From Chrysomallon squamiferum (lineage: Eukaryota; Mollusca; Gastropoda; Neomphalida; Peltospiridae): a stretch of 64,000 bases of DNA. Position numbers and translations under genes: made by a program. Positions within the stretch are counted from its first letter, which is position 1; each line of letters starts with the position of its first letter. Shown piece by piece: positions 24,287 to 35,553 of this stretch. The notes beneath the pieces are model-generated. The model was not told where the DNA came from, searched no databases, and saw only the letters and a list, made by a program, of their open reading frames with translations. The stretch spans positions 1,247,155 to 1,311,154 of the forward strand of contig CM022678.1 of assembly GCA_012295275.1 (NCBI GenBank), written 5' to 3'.

Positions 24287-24900
24287 ATCTGTGTTAGTGT
24301 ATGTCTGTCTGAGTTTGTGTGTGTGTTTGTGTGGGCGTTTATGTGTGTGGATTGTGTGTTAGTCTATGTCTGTGTGTATCTGTGTGTCTCTGTGTTTGTG
24401 TATGTGTGTTTGTGTCTGTGTTTGTGTTGTATGTGTGTGGGTGTGTTTGTATCTGTTTATGTGTGTATGCTCCTGAGTGTTTGTATATGTCTCTCTGGAT
24501 ATGTGTGTATGTGTGTGGGTATTTGTGTGTATTTATGTGTGTGTGTGTTTGTATATGCATGCTTTTGTGTGTGTTTGTGTGAATGTCTGTATACGTGTGT
24601 GTGTTCAGTGTGCGTGTTTGTCTCTTTATGTTTGTGTGTGTTCTTCTGTGTGCGTGTTTGTCTGTCTCTGTATGTTTGTGTGTGTCTGTGTGTGTATGTA
24701 TCTGTTTGCCTTTGGGACTGTGTTTGTGGTTGTATGTGTTTGTGTCTATGTATTTTATGGTATGTTTGTGTTTGAGAGTTTGTGTGTGTGTTTGTGGGTG
24801 TATTTATGTGTATTTGTGTGGATGTTCTGTGTTTGTATGTTTGTATGTGTATGGTTGTCTTTCTGTATGTTTGTGTCTGTGTGTATGGATATAACTGTCT
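24245..24900. repeat. TATC microsatellite and long imperfect TG tract
   Basis: About ten TATC units, then some 600 bp of degenerate TG-rich DNA. Long open frames here (Cys/Val-rich one way, His/Thr-rich the other) are compositional and not genes. Confidence 0.9.
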
Positions 24901-25185
24901 GTAACCTGTCTCCTCCTATTTTCCATCAAGTTAAGAGTAAATTTTACAATTTCACCCACAACCAACCTAACCTGACAAACTTCACTAAACCTAGACTACA
25001 TTTTTCTACTGTACATTGTTCTTTACATACAGTGTATGACATTTCTATACACTGTTTTTTGAGTTAGTTCATCTTACATTATGTTTCCTGTATTATATAG
25101 CTGCTACATGTACTGAAATTTAGTACTGCGGTTGATTTTAAGGTTAATGTTTGTATTCACGATTTCCACCACGATTTTCACACTC

Positions 25186-25191
25186 ATACAA

Positions 25192-25272
<81 letters not shown>
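25186..25272. repeat. CA microsatellite
   Basis: Nearly uninterrupted CA repeat. Confidence 0.97.
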
Positions 25273-25273
<1 letters not shown>

Positions 25274-25737
25274 CTATTTATGCAAGTAAATCACTTAGAT
25301 ATTTGTGTTACCCGGAATGTTAATAAGTCTAAGAAGCGATATTACAAAAAATACAAGTTTCTGTATCCCGAGACGACCCCACTGTGTAGAAAATGAGACC
25401 AGTCAGTCTCATTACGTGATGACGTCATGATTCCAGCTGGGAAGTGCTACAGTCGTCAAATGTTTTGTAACTGTTCCTGTCAAACTTTAATCGAATATTT
25501 AATCTGAAACTGGCACATAACTGAAAAATAAATAAATAAATAAATAAATAATGAATTGTTAAACGTATAATTGGATGAAATATAAAATAAAATTATATTT
25601 ACGAGTTAATGTACTCAAGAGGGATGAATGAAGGTAAACGTTCTGTGACTGAGAAATAAAATTAAATGATTAAATAAACAATGTCTACCCTGACTTTTCT
25701 GACACGAAAACAGAGCAGTCTTATAATATAAATCTTA

Positions 25738-25773
<36 letters not shown>

Positions 25774-25924
25774 TTTGTGTGTGTGTTAGTTTAAGCTATA
25801 TTTTAGCTTACTATAAGAAAATAATATATAGCTCGCTCCTGTATACTGCTCATATCTTTTTGTGCATGTATACAAACTAGTTTGACAAACGTTATACTTA
25901 AAAGTGATGTAAAATGTGTTTACA

Positions 25925-26091
25925 CTGTCACCAAGCAACCCCACTACGTGTAAACCTGTCACGTGCCCTCTTACAAAAATGTCACCTGACGTGTCTAAGC
26001 AGACGATTCACACAGAGAGAGCAAACGGCGTGTAATTTGTGACAATTCGTTAGTTGAAAAGATTCCAATTTTATTTCGATTTCTATTGCAG
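25925..26091 (+). promoter_or_regulatory. Promoter-like/5' exon unit, copy P1e
   Basis: Starts with GTCACCAAGCAAC at 25,927-25,939, a full match to the RFX X-box pattern. CACTACGTGTAAACCTGTCACGTG, TCACCTGACGTGTCTAAGC and GAGAGCAAACGG follow. The unit ends at TTGCAG|GTAGGGAGA (donor 26,092). It is the closest P1 unit upstream of array B and the left nSTAND3 gene, so it is the best candidate for a non-coding first exon and promoter of that gene. Confidence 0.5.
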
Positions 26092-26359
26092 GTAGGGAGA
26101 ACTTACATTACACTGCCTCATATCAACAAGTATGAACTAATAATACTGCATTATAAATAAATAAATTAGCAGCATTTACGAATATGTTGTTCAGTTATAA
26201 AGCAGTCGAAAGAGGAATAAATATCCAAGGAATATCTGTTTAAAAAAAAAAAAAAAAATAATAATAATAATAAAAAATAAACATTAAGTGTTCTCGTCAA
26301 ATGTTAATGCTCATATAAATTAGTCTATTTAGGAAGTTATAAAAAGTGTAGAATAATTA

Positions 26360-27284
26360 TGATTAACTAGCACGCACACACACATACATACACACACACA
26401 TATCAGCCTTACTCTTGTAATGCTAAATAACACAAAAATTAAATGTAATTAACTTTTCTCTTTCTCAGTTTGACCGCTCTCGAGAGTAGAACCTTCACTC
26501 GTGTTTATTTTGTTGTTGCTATACATTTTTAAAATAATTATATAAAACTATTTTAAGACCAAAACCAGCAGTTAAATATGAAAGAAGTAACTGAGTAATA
26601 ATTATATATGTCCGTATGAATGTATGTATGCCTTCATGTATGTCTCTATGTATGTATGGATGGATGTGTTTGTGTGTGTATATATGATTGTGTGTGTGTG
26701 TGCCTGTGTTTGTGTTTGTACCGATTAACCAGTTATTTTTCTTTTCTTTTCCTTTGTGAAAGACAGTTTCAGCTAATAAACAGAAATTTTATTTGAAACA
26801 AACATAGGCATATGACTAAACGAAAAGCTTATCATTATATTTGATATTAACTGTTTGTATCAGATACAGAGAAATAGAGGTGATTTCTTGAAGTCAGTGT
26901 AAGGTACGTTTAGTAAATGTTGAAAACTGTTATAAAAGTATAATAATTTACAAACAACAACCACAGTGATAAATCGTTTTTATTTTTATATTTTACTGGA
27001 ACATTGTAGTTATAATATCTTACATTTTTTCTAACAGTCATGTTTCTCTTCTTTTATTACACAGAAGTGTGCGAGTGTGCGTGTGTGTGTGTGTGTTACC
27101 TCTTGGTGATAGGCGTATTATTAAAAAGTCTGTTTTAAATCTATCACTCCAGTCTTGTCTTCTTCTTCTTCTTCTTCTTCTTATTATTACTATTAATTCT
27201 ATTTTTCTTTTTCTTTTTAAAATTTTATTTTTTATTTTATTTTATTTTATTTTTTGTACCATTAATAATATTATAATAAATTTT
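26360..27284. other. AT-rich intergenic or intron DNA
   Basis: CA/TG runs, a CTT run at about 27,162-27,184 and T-rich low complexity. No exon was recognised. Confidence 0.5.
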
Positions 27285-27499
27285 TTGCATTGTTGTATTT
27301 GTTCGTAACTGTTAATGCCCGCATTGATAATACAGGAAAACATTAAATATCCAAACAAAAGGTATATTTTAAGTAGGTATGCAGGAAGTAGGCCTGACGC
27401 TATGACCGGTTTTGTTCTGCCTTACGCATCAGTAAATAAATAAATAAATAATGAAATAAAAACTTATAACTAAACAAAGGAAACACAGATTGTGATAAC

Positions 27500-27630
<131 letters not shown>

Positions 27631-27957
27631 GTAAAATTTACTTTTTGAATTTGAAATTTTAATATGGAGTTTTTTCTCTTTAAAATTATTATTGACATAC
27701 TAGGTCATATAAGATTCACAATAGCTATGTGCTAAATTTCTCAACATTATTAAACGAAAATTTATTATTTATTAAATTACATCCCTAAGATAAATTAAAT
27801 CAAAAGATAAATACTATAATACAGTTTTGTAAATGTCTGAGAATGAAATGTTTATTATTAAAACTTAATGTTGTCGCTGTCGTTAACTTTTAAAGTGGAC
27901 AAGTTTGAACTTGTTAATCACGATCTCCGGTCACTGAACGGAACCACGTGATTTAAA

Positions 27958-27988
27958 ATGGCGGAATTATTGCATCCGAAAAAGAAAG
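27958..27988 (+). CDS. Candidate first coding exon
   Basis: ATG in a good animal context (TTTAAAATGGCG) opens MAELLHPKKK plus one nucleotide, followed by AAAG|GTAAAG, a good donor. It exits in phase 1, so it can splice directly to any mini-exon (G + GA gives Gly, then QQLAD...). A CACGTG E-box lies 11 bp upstream of the ATG. The related block at 2.4 kb has lost this reading. It is the best in-window start for the array B/nSTAND3 gene, but no transcript is available to confirm it. Confidence 0.45.
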
Positions 27989-28015
27989 GTAAAGAAATTT
28001 GTAATGCACTTTATG

Positions 28016-28017
<2 letters not shown>

Positions 28018-28058
<41 letters not shown>
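28018..28058. repeat. TA microsatellite
   Basis: About 20 TA units just after the candidate first exon. Confidence 0.95.
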
Positions 28059-28060
<2 letters not shown>

Positions 28061-28170
28061 AATCCCGATAAACATTGAAATTACTTTGATTCTTTATAAT
28101 AATTTGATTTTTACTGAATGAAACAACTATTAAGTACTATTGATGATCATAAATTATTGTGAATACTGCA

Positions 28171-29250
28171 GAATAATTTTTAAAAGCATTAAACTTTTCT
28201 AACCTCTTAAACAATGTTGTTGTTATTATTATTGTTATTATTATTTTTATTATTATTATCATTATTATTATTATTACTGTATAATATCACTTTTTTCAGT
28301 AATGTAATTATATTCATCCCATCTGAAAATTAAACTACTAGGATTTTAGACATTGTTGACCCAGTGTTAAGTTAATTTAAAGTCCAATCCAATAAACAGT
28401 TAATCGTTGAATATTTACACTGTAATATTTATATATTTTTTTATACAGACATAAGAGGAAATGTGTCTGTACATTAACATGAAATCATGAAGTGATCAAG
28501 ATTTGGAATCGAGAATGTAGCAGATTACTGAAAACTGAAAGCTACAAATTCGCAATGTGTGTTTATACAAGCAGACACAGTGAAGAAAAAATGATTATGT
28601 ACAAGATGTGACAGCATCATCCTGATTTGAGGTATTGTTCACTATTTTATAATTATGTTTTATGTCCAGAAATGAAAAGTTTACCATCTTCATATGTTGT
28701 ATTAAAATAACTAACTAAAAACAGTTACATATGAGCAGTTAGAGAGGAAAGTGTGGTCTACTGAAGAACACGATGTTAAGTTATCTAGGAGTTTAAACTG
28801 AACAAAAAAGAGTGACACCTGCTTTAAATTCATTGTAATACTAGTCTGGAAAATGCAGAGTGATCAATAACACAAGTGTTACAAAGACATTACAGTAAAC
28901 TGAGTTGTGAAAGAACCCACAGGCAACAACGAAATGTAAAAGTTGTGTCAAACTATTTTTATCACCAGTCCCATCTAACACTGAAAACATAATATCAACT
29001 GCAGAGTTCATAAAATAGTTTAAGAAAGCTGATTCAGAGAGAAAATGTTACTTTGAGTCTCTAGATTACATCTGTAGTTAAAGGATTCAGTGACAAGTAA
29101 ACATTCAGCTGCTTCCAACATCCAACTCATCTCTCCAGTTAAATGTTAGTATTGTCAAGTAATCAGTTGCTGTCATTTCCTGTGCTAAGCTGATTCCACT
29201 TCCTTTGTTTATATAAAATGTTTTGATGAGACCCAAATGTGCTCCAATAA
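28171..29250 (+). other. Putative intron DNA, no exon recognised
   Basis: Unique AT-rich sequence between the candidate first exon and the exon-like block at 29.3 kb. It has an ATT run near 28,220-28,277. Confidence 0.4.
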
Positions 29251-29322
29251 ATTAAAAAATAGACTCCTGACTAGCCAGGGCAGAATTGTTAAAGCCTTGT
29301 TTTACAGGTAGACTGTTAGTTG

Positions 29323-29544
29323 ATGAAATTACTAATGATAGTGAGTGTAGTCAAGCTGATACCAAATATATTTGCTGGACATCACTTTTGTATCATTCCT
29401 TTTGTCTGCCGTCTTTGTGCGTCTCACGTTCTCCTTCTTGTCATATTTACTGTGAATGACTCAGCTGTTGAATACAGTGGAGTTAAATATTCATATCTGA
29501 TGCACGAACATCCTGCAGTTTGGATAAATTATGGATACAAATTC
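29323..29544 (+). CDS. Candidate exon before mini-exon array B
   Basis: Paralogue of 11,351-11,525. The frame from ATG 29,323 reads MKLLMIVSVVKLIPNIFAG (hydrophobic), then shared residues FTVNDSAVE, SGVKYSYLMHEH and VW, and reaches a weak donor (AAATTC|GTAGGG) in phase 1. The hydrophobic start looks like a signal peptide, but it is absent from the other copy and would be odd for a cytosolic NTPase. A second frame from the acceptor-like gttttacag at 29,308 is also open for about 50 codons. The frame and the coding status are therefore unsettled. Confidence 0.3.
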
Positions 29545-30575
29545 GTAGGGTTTCACTTATAGTTTTTGTATAACTTAATTTAGTACTGATATTAAGAAAA
29601 CGGAGCATATAACTTAGTAAAATTATTCTGATATTATCTATATATTTTTATTGTTTATTCAGCTTCTCATTTTCATTGTTTATTGAACTTAATTTAGTAT
29701 TAGTAATGAAAAATGTTTCAATATAAGTTATTGAAACTATTTTTATATTGTTTATTTACTTAATTTATTAAAAGCATTATTATGATATGGGAATTTACAT
29801 TGTTTATAGAGCATAGTTTGATATTAGGGTTAACAAAACTAAGAACATAACCAAGTAAAACTATTTTTATTATTAGATTTACATAATTTAATAGGGCAGT
29901 TCAGAAAACATACTATAAAGGCTTTGTGATTATGATTATACACGAGAGGAGGTTTTTCAGTTTTTCCTAACAGCGGTGTTTCTCTGTCAGAGAGTATGAC
30001 AAAATTGTTTATATCTTTATCAGTGCAGTATACCTCAGTTTACTGTTTTCTTTCTGATAAGAAATTCTAAATGGACAAAATTATTATTTGTGTGTATAAA
30101 TGTAGCTTTTCAATTTATTGTTTACTTTTTATTATCATTTGTAAATTGACTGATACTGATAATAAATTAACAATTCAAACGGATTTATATACAGTCTGAC
30201 AGACGAAAACATCAAAAAGGAAAATAAAAAGATAAATGATGAGAAAAAATATAAACATTTACACACTAATTACTCCCGACTATTACAATTACTGTGTTCA
30301 CCATTATTTACTGTAATACTTAGGTCATATGTCACAGCATCTATGCATAATTAGTTAACAATATTGAGCATATTGTATACAGCAATACTGTTTAGATATA
30401 TTGTATTACACTGTACCCTGCCAAATCTATACATACAGATAAAAGCTTTTTTTTTTTTTCAGACATTACTACTGTGGTTAATAATTATGTCTAATTCTCA
30501 CGATTTTGCAGGTAAGAACATTTTGGGAAATTATGCTTTGAAATTATGAATTATAACAAACATATTTCACTGCAG

Positions 30576-30655
30576 GACAACAGCTTGCAGACACATCTCA
30601 TTCTGGTTCTTTTCAGTTAGGAAATAACTATGTATCTGATAAGTTTAATAGATAA
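30576..30655 (+). CDS. Array B mini-exon 1, F type with stop
   Basis: Acceptor ttcactgcag. Core SHSGSFQLGNNYVSD. Where other units have GTAAGT this one has ATAAGT, and about 30 nt of the usual donor flank are missing. The frame continues DKFNR and stops at TAA 30,653-30,655. It is first in cassette 1. Confidence 0.7.
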
Positions 30656-31001
30656 CAGAATACACACTAGTCATTAGTAGTACTTTTCTGTCAGACACTG
30701 TGACCCGAACAACATTGAAACATGCACAATATACAATGTATATTTATCTGTACCTACATTTAGCACATACACAAAACACGTCCATATACACACATATACA
30801 TGCAGACACACATACACAAATATATTCAAACAGAGTCACAGTGTATGTGTGTTAAACTGAATGTTGTTATATCTCTACACATAGATTATAAATCTTTAAT
30901 AATGTTATGTAATTCTCAGAATTTTGCATGTAAAAACATTTTTAGAAATTATGCATTGAAATTGTGAATTATAAAAATGTATTTACTCTGTTTCACAGCA
31001 G

Positions 31002-31064
31002 GACAACTGACAGCAGACGTATCTCATTCTGGTTCTATTGAAATAAGACATAACACTATAAACC
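31002..31064 (+). CDS. Array B mini-exon 2, I type
   Basis: 63 nt, acceptor cacagcag, donor GTAAGT, phase 1-1. Core SHSGSIEIRHNTIN. Second in cassette 1. Confidence 0.7.
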
Positions 31065-31468
31065 GTAAGTTAAAAACTGAAAGTTTTCTCTTCCCTACAT
31101 GTTTAATAGATAACACAGTACATAGTAGTCACTAGTAGTACTTTTCTGTCACACATTGTAACGTGAACAACATAGAAACATACACATAAATTCATACACA
31201 CAATGCATACATACCTGTGCTTACATTTAGCACACACACAAAATATCTACCTGCACACATGGAGTAAACAGACACACACAAATATATTCAGACGCAGTGT
31301 ATGTATGTTCAACTGCATGTTGTCATATCTCTATATCTAGATACAAAAAACTGCTACTATATTTAATAATGATATCTAATTCTGAGAATTTTGCAGGTAA
31401 AAACATTTATAGAAATTATCCATTGAAGGTGTGAATTATAAAAATGTATTTTCTCTGTTTCACTGCAG

Positions 31469-31531
31469 TACAACAGTCAGAAAACCTACGTCATTCAGTT
31501 TTTTCTCAAATAGGAAATAACTATGGATGCG
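31469..31531 (+). CDS. Array B mini-exon 3, V type
   Basis: 63 nt, acceptor ttcactgcag, donor GTGAGT, phase 1-1. Core RHSVFSQIGNNYGCG. It begins TA rather than GA, so the junction residue is Val or Leu. Third in cassette 1. Confidence 0.7.
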
Positions 31532-31784
31532 GTGAGTTAAAAACTGAAAGATTCTCTTCTCTGCATGTTTAATAAATAACAGAATACACATCACAGTAGT
31601 CATTTTCAGAGACACAGTGTATGTATGTTAAAGTGTATACTGTCATATCTCTACGTAAAAACTAAAACATTTATTTGTTTTGTATTTCAAACACTGCTAT
31701 ATCTAATTCTCTAAAATTTCCAGGTAAAAACATTTTTGGAAATTGTGCATTGAAGTTAAGAATTATAAAATTTTTTCACTGCAG

Positions 31785-31864
31785 GACAAAAGCCAGGAGA
31801 CACATCTCATTCTGGTTCTTTTCAATTAGGAAATAACTATGTATCTGATAAGTTTAATAGATAA
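31785..31864 (+). CDS. Array B mini-exon 4, F type with stop
   Basis: Core SHSGSFQLGNNYVSD, then DKFNR and TAA (31,862-31,864). ATAAGT stands in place of the donor. First in cassette 2. Confidence 0.7.
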
Positions 31865-32219
31865 CAGAATACACACTAGTCATTAGCAGTAATTTTCTGT
31901 CAGACACTGTGACCCGAACAACATTGAAACATGCACAATATACAATGTATATTTATCTGTACCTACATTTAGCACATACACAAAACATGTACATTATACA
32001 CACATATACATGCAGACACACAGACACAAATACATTCAGTCAGAGACACAGTGTTTGTGTGTTAAACTGCATGTTGTTATATCTCTACACATAGATACAA
32101 ACTCCTACTATATTTAATAATTATATATAATTCTCAGAATATCTCAGGCAAAAATATTTTTAGAAATTATCCGTTGAAGGTGTGAATTATAAAAATGTAT
32201 TTATTCTGTTTCACTGCAG

Positions 32220-32282
32220 TACAACAGTCAGAAAACATATCTCATTCTGGTTCTACTGAAATAAGAGATAACACTATAAACC
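32220..32282 (+). CDS. Array B mini-exon 5, I type
   Basis: 63 nt, donor GTAAGT, phase 1-1. Core SHSGSTEIRDNTIN. Its 5' part (TACAACAGTCAGAAAAC) matches the V type, so it looks like an exchange between types. Confidence 0.7.
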
Positions 32283-32663
32283 GTAAGTTAAAAACTGAAA
32301 GTTTTCTCTTCGCTACATTTTAATAGATAACACAGTACATAGTAGTCATTAGTACTACTTTTCTGTCACACATTGTAACATGAACAACATAGAAACATGC
32401 ACATAAATTCATACACACAATGCATACATACCTGTACTTACATTTAGCACACACACAAAATATCTACCTGCAGACATAGAGTAAACAGACACACACAAAT
32501 ATATTCAGACGCAGTGTATGTATGTTCAACTGCATGTTGTCATATCTCTATATCTATTTAATAATGATATCTAATTCTGAGAATTTTGCAAGTTAAAACA
32601 TTTTTAGAAATTATCCATTGAAGGTGTGAATTATAAAAATGTATTTTCTCTGTTTCACTGCAG

Positions 32664-32714
32664 GACAACTAGGCCATTTAGCTGTTTTTCAAACAGGAAA
32701 TAACTATGCATGCG
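32664..32714 (+). CDS. Array B mini-exon 6, V type, 51 nt
   Basis: Shorter by 12 nt (four codons) but still phase 1-1. Acceptor tttcactgcag, donor GTGAGT. Core GHLAVFQTGNNYACG, in which the Q-I-G core has become Q-T-G. Confidence 0.7.
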
Positions 32715-33048
32715 GTGAGTTAAAAACTGAAAGTTTTCTCTTTTCTACATGATTAATAAATAACAGAATACACATCACAGTAGTCATTTTCAGAGACACA
32801 GTGTATGTATGTTAAAGTGTATACTGTCATATGTCTACGTAAACACAAAAACATTTATGTGTTTTGTATTTCAAACATTACTATATCTAATTTTGAGAAT
32901 TAAATATAGCAGTATTTGAAATACAAAAAAATAAAAAAAAAAAAATAAATAAAAATGTTTTTGTGTTTACGTAGACATATGACAGTATAAAGGTTTTTGG
33001 AAATTATGCATTGAAATTGTGAATTATAAAAAAAATATTTCACTGCAG

Positions 33049-33149
33049 GACAACAGCCAGCACACACATCTCATTCTGGTTCTTTTCAATTAGGAAATAA
33101 CTATGTATCTGATAAGTTTAATAGAAACAGAATACACACTAGTCATTAG
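33049..33149 (+). CDS. Array B mini-exon 7, F type with stop
   Basis: Core SHSGSFQLGNNYVSD, no donor (ATAAGT). A 1-nt deletion removes the usual TAA, so the frame runs DKFNRNRIHTSH to TAG at 33,147-33,149. First in cassette 3. Confidence 0.65.
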
Positions 33150-33492
33150 TAGTACTTTTCTGTCAGACACTGTGACCCGAACAACATTGTCTGCACAATA
33201 TATACAATGTATATTTATCTCTACCTACATTTAGCACATGCACAAAAAACGTACATAAACACACATAACATGCAGACACACAAACACACATAACATGCAG
33301 ACACACAAACACAAATATATTCAGAGTCACAGTGTATGTGTGTTAAACTGCATGTTGATATATCTCTACACATAGATTATAAATCTTTAATAATTATATA
33401 TAATTCTCAGAATTTTGCAGGTAAAAATATTTTTAGAAATTATGCATTGAAATTGTGAATTATAAAAATGTATTTACTCTGTTTCACAGCAG

Positions 33493-33555
33493 GACAAGAG
33501 CCACCAAATATATATCATTCTGGTTCTACTGAAATAAGACATAACACTATAAACC
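33493..33555 (+). CDS. Array B mini-exon 8, I type
   Basis: 63 nt, acceptor cacagcag, donor GTAAGT, phase 1-1. Core YHSGSTEIRHNTIN. Confidence 0.7.
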
Positions 33556-33959
33556 GTAAGTTAAAAACTGAAAGTGTTCTCTTCTTTACATGTTTAATAG
33601 ATAACACAATACATAGTAGTCACTAGTAGTACTTTTCTGTCACACATTGTAACGTGAACAACATAGAAACATACACATAAATTCATAGACACAATGCATA
33701 CATACCTGTGCTTACATTTAGCACATGCACAAAATATCTACATGCAGACATGGAATAAACAGACACACACAAATATATTCAGACGCAGTGTATGTATGTT
33801 CAACTGCATGTTGTCATATCTCTATATCTAGATACAAAAAACTGCTACTATATTTAATAATGATGTCTAATTCTGAGAATTTTGCAGGTAAAAACATTTT
33901 CTGAAATTATCCATTGAAGGTGTGAATTATAAAAATGTATTTTCTCTGTTTCACTGCAG

Positions 33960-34022
33960 TACAACAGTCAGCAAACCTAGGTCATTCAGTTGTTTCTCAA
34001 ATAGGAAATAACTATGGATGCG
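33960..34022 (+). CDS. Array B mini-exon 9, V type
   Basis: 63 nt, donor GTGAGT, phase 1-1. Core GHSVVSQIGNNYGCG. Confidence 0.7.
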
Positions 34023-34276
34023 GTGAGTTAAAAACTGAAAGTTTTCTCTTCTCTACATGTTTAATACATAAAAGAATACAAATCACAGTAGTCATTTTCA
34101 GAGAAACAGTGTATGTATGTTAAAGTGTATACTGTCATATGTCTACGTAAACAAAAAAAAACATTTGGTGTTTTGTATTTCAAACACTGCTATATCTAAT
34201 TCTCTAAAATTTCCAGGTAAAATCATTTTTGGAAATTATGGATTGAAGTTAAGAATTATAAAAAAATTCACTGCAG

Positions 34277-34356
34277 GACAACAGCTAGCAGACACATCTC
34301 ATTCTGGTTCTTTTCAATTAGGAAATAACTATGTATCTGATAAGTTTAATAGATAA
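34277..34356 (+). CDS. Array B mini-exon 10, F type with stop
   Basis: Core SHSGSFQLGNNYVSD, no donor, then DKFNR and TAA at 34,354-34,356. First in cassette 4. Confidence 0.7.
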
Positions 34357-34700
34357 CAGAATACACACTAGTCATTAGTAGTACTTTTCTGTCAGACACT
34401 GTGACCCGAACAACATTGAAACATGCACAATATACAATGTATATTTATCTGTACCTACATTTAGCACATACACAAAACACGTCCATATACACACATATAC
34501 ATGCAGACACAGACACAAATATATTCAAACAGAGTCACAGTGTATGTGTGTTAAACTGCATGTTGATATATCTCTACACATAGATTATACATTTTTAATA
34601 ATGTTATGTAATTCTCAGAATTTAGCAGGTAAAAATATTTCTAGAAATTATCCATTGAATGTGTGAATTATAAAAATGTATTTAATCTGTTTCACAGCAG

Positions 34701-34763
34701 GACAACTGACAGCAGACGTATCTCATTCTGATTCTATTGAAATAAGAGATAACACTATAAACC
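34701..34763 (+). CDS. Array B mini-exon 11, I type
   Basis: 63 nt, acceptor cacagcag, donor GTAAGT, phase 1-1. Core SHSDSIEIRDNTIN (the usual Gly is Asp). Confidence 0.7.
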
Positions 34764-35166
34764 GTAAGTTAAAAACTGAAAGTTTTCTCTTCCCTACATG
34801 TTTAATAGATAACACAGTACATAGTAGACATTAGTACTTTTCTGTCACACATTGTAACATGAACAACATAGAAACATGCACATAAATTCATACACACAAT
34901 GCATACATACCTGTACTTACATTTAGCACACACACAAAATATCTACATGCACACGTGGAGTAAAGAGACACACACACAAATATATTCAGACGCAGTGTAT
35001 GTATGTTCAACTGCATGTTGTCATATCTCTATATCTAGATACAAAAAACTGCTAATATATTTAATAATGATGTCTAATTCTGAGAATTTTGCAGGTTAAA
35101 ACATTTTTAGAAATTATCCATTGAAGGTGTGAATTATAAAAATGTATTTTCTCTGTTTCACTGCAG

Positions 35167-35229
35167 TACAACTTTCAGCAGACTCATGTCATTCAGTTGT
35201 TTCTACAACAGGAAATAACTATGCATGCG
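35167..35229 (+). CDS. Array B mini-exon 12, V type
   Basis: 63 nt, donor GTGAGT, phase 1-1. Core CHSVVSTTGNNYACG: the Q of the core is lost. Confidence 0.7.
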
Positions 35230-35490
35230 GTGAGTTAAAAACTGAAAGATTTCTCTTTTCTACATGTTTAATACATAACGGAATACACATCACAGTAGAC
35301 ATTTTCAGAGACACAGTGTATGTATGTTAAAATGTATACTGTCATATGTCTACGTAAATGTTGTTGTTGTTTTTTTGTATTTCGAACACTGCTATATCTA
35401 ATTATCAAAATTTTGCAGGTAAAAACATTTTCAGAAATTATGGATTGAAATTGTGAATTATAAAAATGTATTCACTCTCTTTCACTGCAG

Positions 35491-35553
35491 ATCATCAGCC
35501 AGCAAACGTATCTCATTCTTGCTCTTTTCAAATAGGAAATAAATATGTATACG
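35491..35553 (+). CDS. Array B mini-exon 13, outside the cassettes
   Basis: 63 nt, acceptor ttcactgcag, donor GTAAGT, phase 1-1. Core SHSCSFQIGNKYVYG. It is the last unit before the NTPase exons. Its final G joins AT of the next exon to give Asp, so the frame runs on into the linker exon. Confidence 0.72.

Larger units (their letters stand above)
30576..35553 (+). repeat. Array B: four ~1.2-kb F-I-V cassettes
   Basis: F, I and V mini-exons recur in that order four times. F-type starts are at 30,576, 31,785, 33,049 and 34,277 (spacing 1,209, 1,264, 1,228). I- and V-type exons show the same period. Introns are highly similar too, including a CA-rich stretch after each exon and an AG|GTAAAA element before it. 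Confidence 0.85.

Noticed and set aside
24200..25067. Overlapping Cys/Val-rich and His/Thr-rich open frames up to 196 codons
   Set aside because: Open in several frames because the DNA is TG/CA-rich; no domain or splice context.
29323..29379. Signal peptide for the array B protein
   Set aside because: The hydrophobic start is missing in the paralogous block at 11.3 kb and conflicts with a cytosolic NTPase; kept only as an uncertainty in the exon entry.
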